From Desulfovibrio piger (GTDB lineage Bacteria; Desulfobacterota; Desulfovibrionia; Desulfovibrionales; Desulfovibrionaceae): a stretch of 64,000 nt of DNA. Where the stretch lies: assembly GCF_012843875.1 (NCBI RefSeq), contig NZ_JABAFY010000005.1:39049-103048 (forward strand), in the 5' to 3' direction. Below are positions 61,405 through 64,000 of the stretch, one piece after another (within the stretch, counting starts at the first letter, position 1; each line of letters starts with the position of its first letter). The notes beneath the pieces are model-generated. The model did no database searches and was not told the origin of the DNA. It was given only the letters and a program-made list of their open reading frames with translations. Made by a program: the position numbers and the translations under genes.

Positions 61405-61452
61405 CGCCATTTATGATACCCGGGTGATTCCCGTTGATTATAGAGGATGGTT

Positions 61453-63012
61453 ATGGATTTTATGGATATTGTATGGCTGGCCCTGGCCGCTGTGGTCGGC
61501 CTGCTGGTCGGTGCGCTGGTGCACAAAAGTGTGACCACCAAGCGCATCGGCGATGCTGACGAGCTGGCCAAACGCATTGTGGAAGAAGCGCGCAAGGAGG
61601 CCCAGGCGCAAAAAAAGGAAATCCTCATCCAGGGGCAGGATGACCTTTTTAACCAGAAGCGAGAGCTGGAAAACGAATTCAAGGAGCGCGAGCGCGAAGT
61701 CAAACTGCGTGAACGCAAGCTTGAAGAGATGGGCGGCCGGTTGGAAGAAAAACTGGAAAAAGCCACCGCCAAGGAGCATGAGCTCCTCGCCGCTGAAAAG
61801 GATCTGGCCCGCAAGGAACGCCAGCTGGCCGAGTCGGAAGAGTTCCTGCAGACGCGCATCGATGAAGAAGAGCAGCGTCTTTCCGAGATCGCCGGCCTGA
61901 CGGCGGAAGAAGCCAAGGCCCGTCTGTTTGCCGAGGTGGAGGCCAAGACCCGCCACGAATCGGCCAAGATGATCCGCCAGATCGAGACGGAAGCCAAGGA
62001 GACCGCCGACCGCAAGGCCAAGGAGATCCTGTGCAACGTCATCCAGCGTTATGCCGGCGACTACGTCAACGAGCAGACCGTCACGGCGGTTTCCCTGCCC
62101 AGCGAGGATATGAAAGGACGCATCATCGGTCGTGAAGGGCGCAACATCCGTGCGCTGGAAGCCGCGACCGGTGTGGACCTCATCATCGACGACACGCCGG
62201 AGACCGTCATCCTGTCCGCCTACAGCCCCCTGCGTCGTCAGGTGGCCAAGATGGCTTTGGAACGTCTGATCCAGGATGGCCGCATCCATCCCGCCCGCAT
62301 TGAGGACATCGTCCAGAAATGCGAACAGGAACTGGATGCTCAGGTGCGCGAAGTGGGCGAACAGGCCACGTTCGATGCCGGGGTCCACGGCATCCATCCC
62401 GAGATCATCCGCCTGCTGGGGCAGCTGCGCTACCGTACGTCCTTCACCCAGAACGTGCTGCAGCATTCCCTGGAGGTCTCCGCCCTGTGCGGCATGATGG
62501 CCGCGGAGCTGGGCATGGATGTCAAAAAGGCCAAGCGTGCCGGTCTGCTGCATGATATCGGCAAGGCCGTCGACCATGAGGTCGAAGGGCCCCATGCCCT
62601 CATTGGCGCCGATATCGCCAAAAAGTATAACGAAGGCAAGGACATCGTCCACGCCATCGCCGCGCACCATGAGGATCAGCGCCCCTCGACGGCTCTGGCC
62701 GTGCTGGTGCAGGCGGCTGACTCCATCTCCGGTGCCCGTCCCGGCGCCCGCAAGGAACTGCTGGAGAACTACGTCAAACGTCTGGAAGAACTGGAAGGCA
62801 TCGCCACCAGCTTCGAGGGCGTGTCCAAGGCGTACGCTATCCAGGCGGGCCGCGAGATCCGTGTCATGGTCAATCCCGACAATGTGGATGACGATGCCAC
62901 CTATCTGCTGTGCAAGGACATCGCGGAAAAGATCGAAAAGAATCTGACCTACCCGGGCCAGATCCGAGTGACGGTCATCCGCGAACGCCGTGCCATGGGC
63001 TTTGCCAAGTAG
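61453..63012 (+). CDS. rny: Ribonuclease Y
   Basis: A 519-residue membrane-anchored endoribonuclease. The N-terminal transmembrane helix ([19 protein letters not shown]) is followed by a long coiled coil (about 30-190), a KH RNA-binding domain ([28 protein letters not shown]), and an HD domain with the metal pair in [19 protein letters not shown]. The length is the usual 520. ATG 61453 was chosen because AGAGG is six bases upstream; the ATG at 61447 abuts the ribosome binding site. A terminator follows. Confidence 0.95.
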   Translation: MDFMDIVWLALAAVVGLLVGALVHKSVTTKRIGDADELAKRIVEEARKEAQAQKKEILIQGQDDLFNQKRELENEFKEREREVKLRERKLEEMGGRLEEKLEKATAKEHELLAAEKDLARKERQLAESEEFLQTRIDEEEQRLSEIAGLTAEEAKARLFAEVEAKTRHESAKMIRQIETEAKETADRKAKEILCNVIQRYAGDYVNEQTVTAVSLPSEDMKGRIIGREGRNIRALEAATGVDLIIDDTPETVILSAYSPLRRQVAKMALERLIQDGRIHPARIEDIVQKCEQELDAQVREVGEQATFDAGVHGIHPEIIRLLGQLRYRTSFTQNVLQHSLEVSALCGMMAAELGMDVKKAKRAGLLHDIGKAVDHEVEGPHALIGADIAKKYNEGKDIVHAIAAHHEDQRPSTALAVLVQAADSISGARPGARKELLENYVKRLEELEGIATSFEGVSKAYAIQAGREIRVMVNPDNVDDDATYLLCKDIAEKIEKNLTYPGQIRVTVIRERRAMGFAK

Positions 63013-63038
63013 AGCAGAGCGAACAGGTGCATATTCAG

Positions 63039-63066
63039 GGCGGTCACTTCGGTGGCCGCCTTTTTT
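63039..63066 (+). terminator. Intrinsic terminator of rny
   Basis: GGCGGTCAC/GTGGCCGCC stem (one mismatch) with TTCG loop and six T. Confidence 0.93.
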
Positions 63067-63669
63067 GTTGTACGAATAAATCCCTGTTTGGTGGCTGTCT
63101 GATGCTCGAAGGCTCTTCGCTCCCGGGTATGGGGCTTCTGTCCGGTGCTGCTGAAAGATGACGGGCTTCTGTGTTTTCTCCGTACTGCAGGGTTGCTCCC
63201 CGGCAGCCTACGAAAACCTTCTCTCCCAGAGTGAAAATCCCAAAAGGAATTCCTGTCGTGCCTTATCTCGCAGGCTTGCCGTTCAAAGCTGCCGAAGGCT
63301 CTTGTTAGAGAGGGGGAAGGGATTACCAAGGCCGCAGGGGAGGCATGCATCTCTCTCCTGCTGTTTCTGGCGTTGCACTGGAACACGAATGAAATCTGGA
63401 TGGCCGCTATCTTCCTGGTAAAGGGATAAGGCAGTGTCATATGCCTGGTATGTTTGTGTCACAGGGAAAAGTAGGGAAAACGGTAGGAAGCAGAGATTGT
63501 TGAAAGCAGGCAGATCGGTGATTCCTTCCGCTCTCAATGGGAGACCTTGCGCGTGAGGAAAACTGATAGCTTGCAAAAAAATAAAACATTTTTCTGTGTC
63601 TTTTCGGCATGTTGATTGAATAATCAGTCAGCAGGGAGCAAATCCACAAATTTTTTTGCGGAAAAATGC
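63067..63669. other. Intergenic region before the promoter array
   Basis: About 600 bases with no gene that I can support: short frames lack ribosome binding sites and protein-like composition. The sequence grows AT-richer towards the promoter array, as is usual upstream of rRNA operons. Confidence 0.5.
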
Positions 63670-63698
63670 TTGACGGTTGGGTCGAAAAGGCGCATAAA
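63670..63698 (+). promoter_or_regulatory. Tandem promoter module 1
   Basis: TTGACG (63670-63675), 17-base spacer, CATAAA (63693-63698). The initially transcribed region contains TCGCGCCAACGAG, shared with module 2. Confidence 0.7.
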
Positions 63699-63774
63699 GC
63701 CGTTCGCGCCAACGAGCTGGCCACGTCCGAAAGGGCGACGGAAAAAGAAATTTTCCCGGATGGCAAAAAAGTTC

Positions 63775-63803
63775 TTGACGCGGGTTTGAAAATGAGACAT
63801 AAG
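63775..63803 (+). promoter_or_regulatory. Tandem promoter module 2
   Basis: TTGACG (63775-63780), 17-base spacer, CATAAG (63798-63803), then CCCTCGCGCCAACGAGTTG. It has the same arrangement as module 1, 105 bases downstream. Confidence 0.7.
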
Positions 63804-63873
63804 TCTCCCTCGCGCCAACGAGTTGCCCCGACGGGGCCGCGAAAAAAACTTTCGCGAAAATGAAAAAAACTTG

Positions 63874-63902
63874 TTGACAGCGAAAGCGAAGCGGCGTAAA
63901 AA
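63874..63902 (+). promoter_or_regulatory. Tandem promoter module 3
   Basis: Perfect TTGACA (63874-63879), 17-base spacer, TAAAAA (63897-63902), then GCTTCGCGCCGAGTGAA. This is the third repeat of the unit, 99 bases after module 2. Confidence 0.7.
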
Positions 63903-64000
63903 ACTGCTTCGCGCCGAGTGAATCGGTGTGGTTCATTGACAAGTGAATAGCGAACGGGAAGGAACTTTGAGATTCTGATTTCCGTCCAACGGAGATCTTT
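63903..64000 (+). other. Probable rRNA operon leader
   Basis: The segment around CATTGACAAGTGAATAGC (63934 onwards) resembles antitermination/processing leaders that precede 16S rRNA genes. It is followed by a short TTTCCGT-CCA-ACGGAGA hairpin. The window ends before any recognisable mature 16S sequence, so the downstream gene is inferred, not seen. Confidence 0.45.

Noticed and set aside
1..64000. CRISPR arrays, insertion sequences and tRNA genes
   Set aside because: No regularly spaced direct repeats, transposase genes with terminal repeats, or cloverleaf-type sequences with a TTCGA-loop pattern were seen on either strand. A tRNAscan-SE run would settle the tRNA point.

Overview
The window reads as a chromosomal segment of a sulfate-reducing deltaproteobacterium of the Desulfovibrio group. 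The evidence is GC-rich coding with strong third-position bias, a periplasm-linked branched-chain amino acid ABC system, a molybdenum aldehyde oxidoreductase (MOP) whose cysteine spacing matches the Desulfovibrio gigas enzyme position for position, and a TunR-type tungstate/molybdate regulator beside modABC. The species is not identified. No prophage, insertion sequence, CRISPR array or tRNA gene was seen. Most of the window is ordinary core chromosome.

Layout. 1-1504: the 3' end of polA, then rplM-rpsI. 1794-3545: a YcaO-domain protein. 3878-9997: a DsdC-like LysR regulator divergent from a complete livKHMGF operon. 10279-14167: a two-domain M16 peptidase and a DUF2333 protein. 14761-27170: the most distinctive region, a same-strand run of ten genes: a molybdopterin-binding protein with a C-terminal Cys cluster, MOP, a large flavin/Fe-S protein, a small Cys-rich protein, a methyltransferase, a C-GCAxxG-C-C-like protein, a radical SAM enzyme, an AMP-forming ligase, a MocA-like nucleotidyltransferase fused to an HD domain, and a histidine phosphatase. 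27541-31252: tunR divergent from modABC, with a near-perfect palindromic operator between them. Molybdate uptake, Mo cofactor nucleotide attachment and a Mo enzyme therefore sit within 17 kb.

31594-40453: a DMT transporter, a DUF4037 protein, a TPR protein, a small membrane protein, a histidine acid phosphatase with altered catalytic motifs, argF, an S24-type repressor, dapA and an HU/IHF gene. 40644-44172 (minus): corC-like, lnt and prfB, the last with an intact programmed +1 frameshift. 44545-49644 (minus): mnmG, an M20 peptidase, a PxxKW Cys-rich protein and an amidohydrolase. 49723-55704: an alpha/beta hydrolase, yajC-secD-secF, and cbpA-cbpM. 55911-63012: clpB, glmU, zapB-like, zapA, a 6S RNA candidate and rny (RNase Y). 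The last 350 bases hold three tandem promoter modules and a leader that look like the upstream region of an rRNA operon starting at or just beyond the right edge.

Non-coding structure includes many clear intrinsic terminators, several strong sigma70-type promoters, stem-loops inside the liv, mop and mod operons, and a small family of long G-rich/C-rich palindromes at gene 3' ends.
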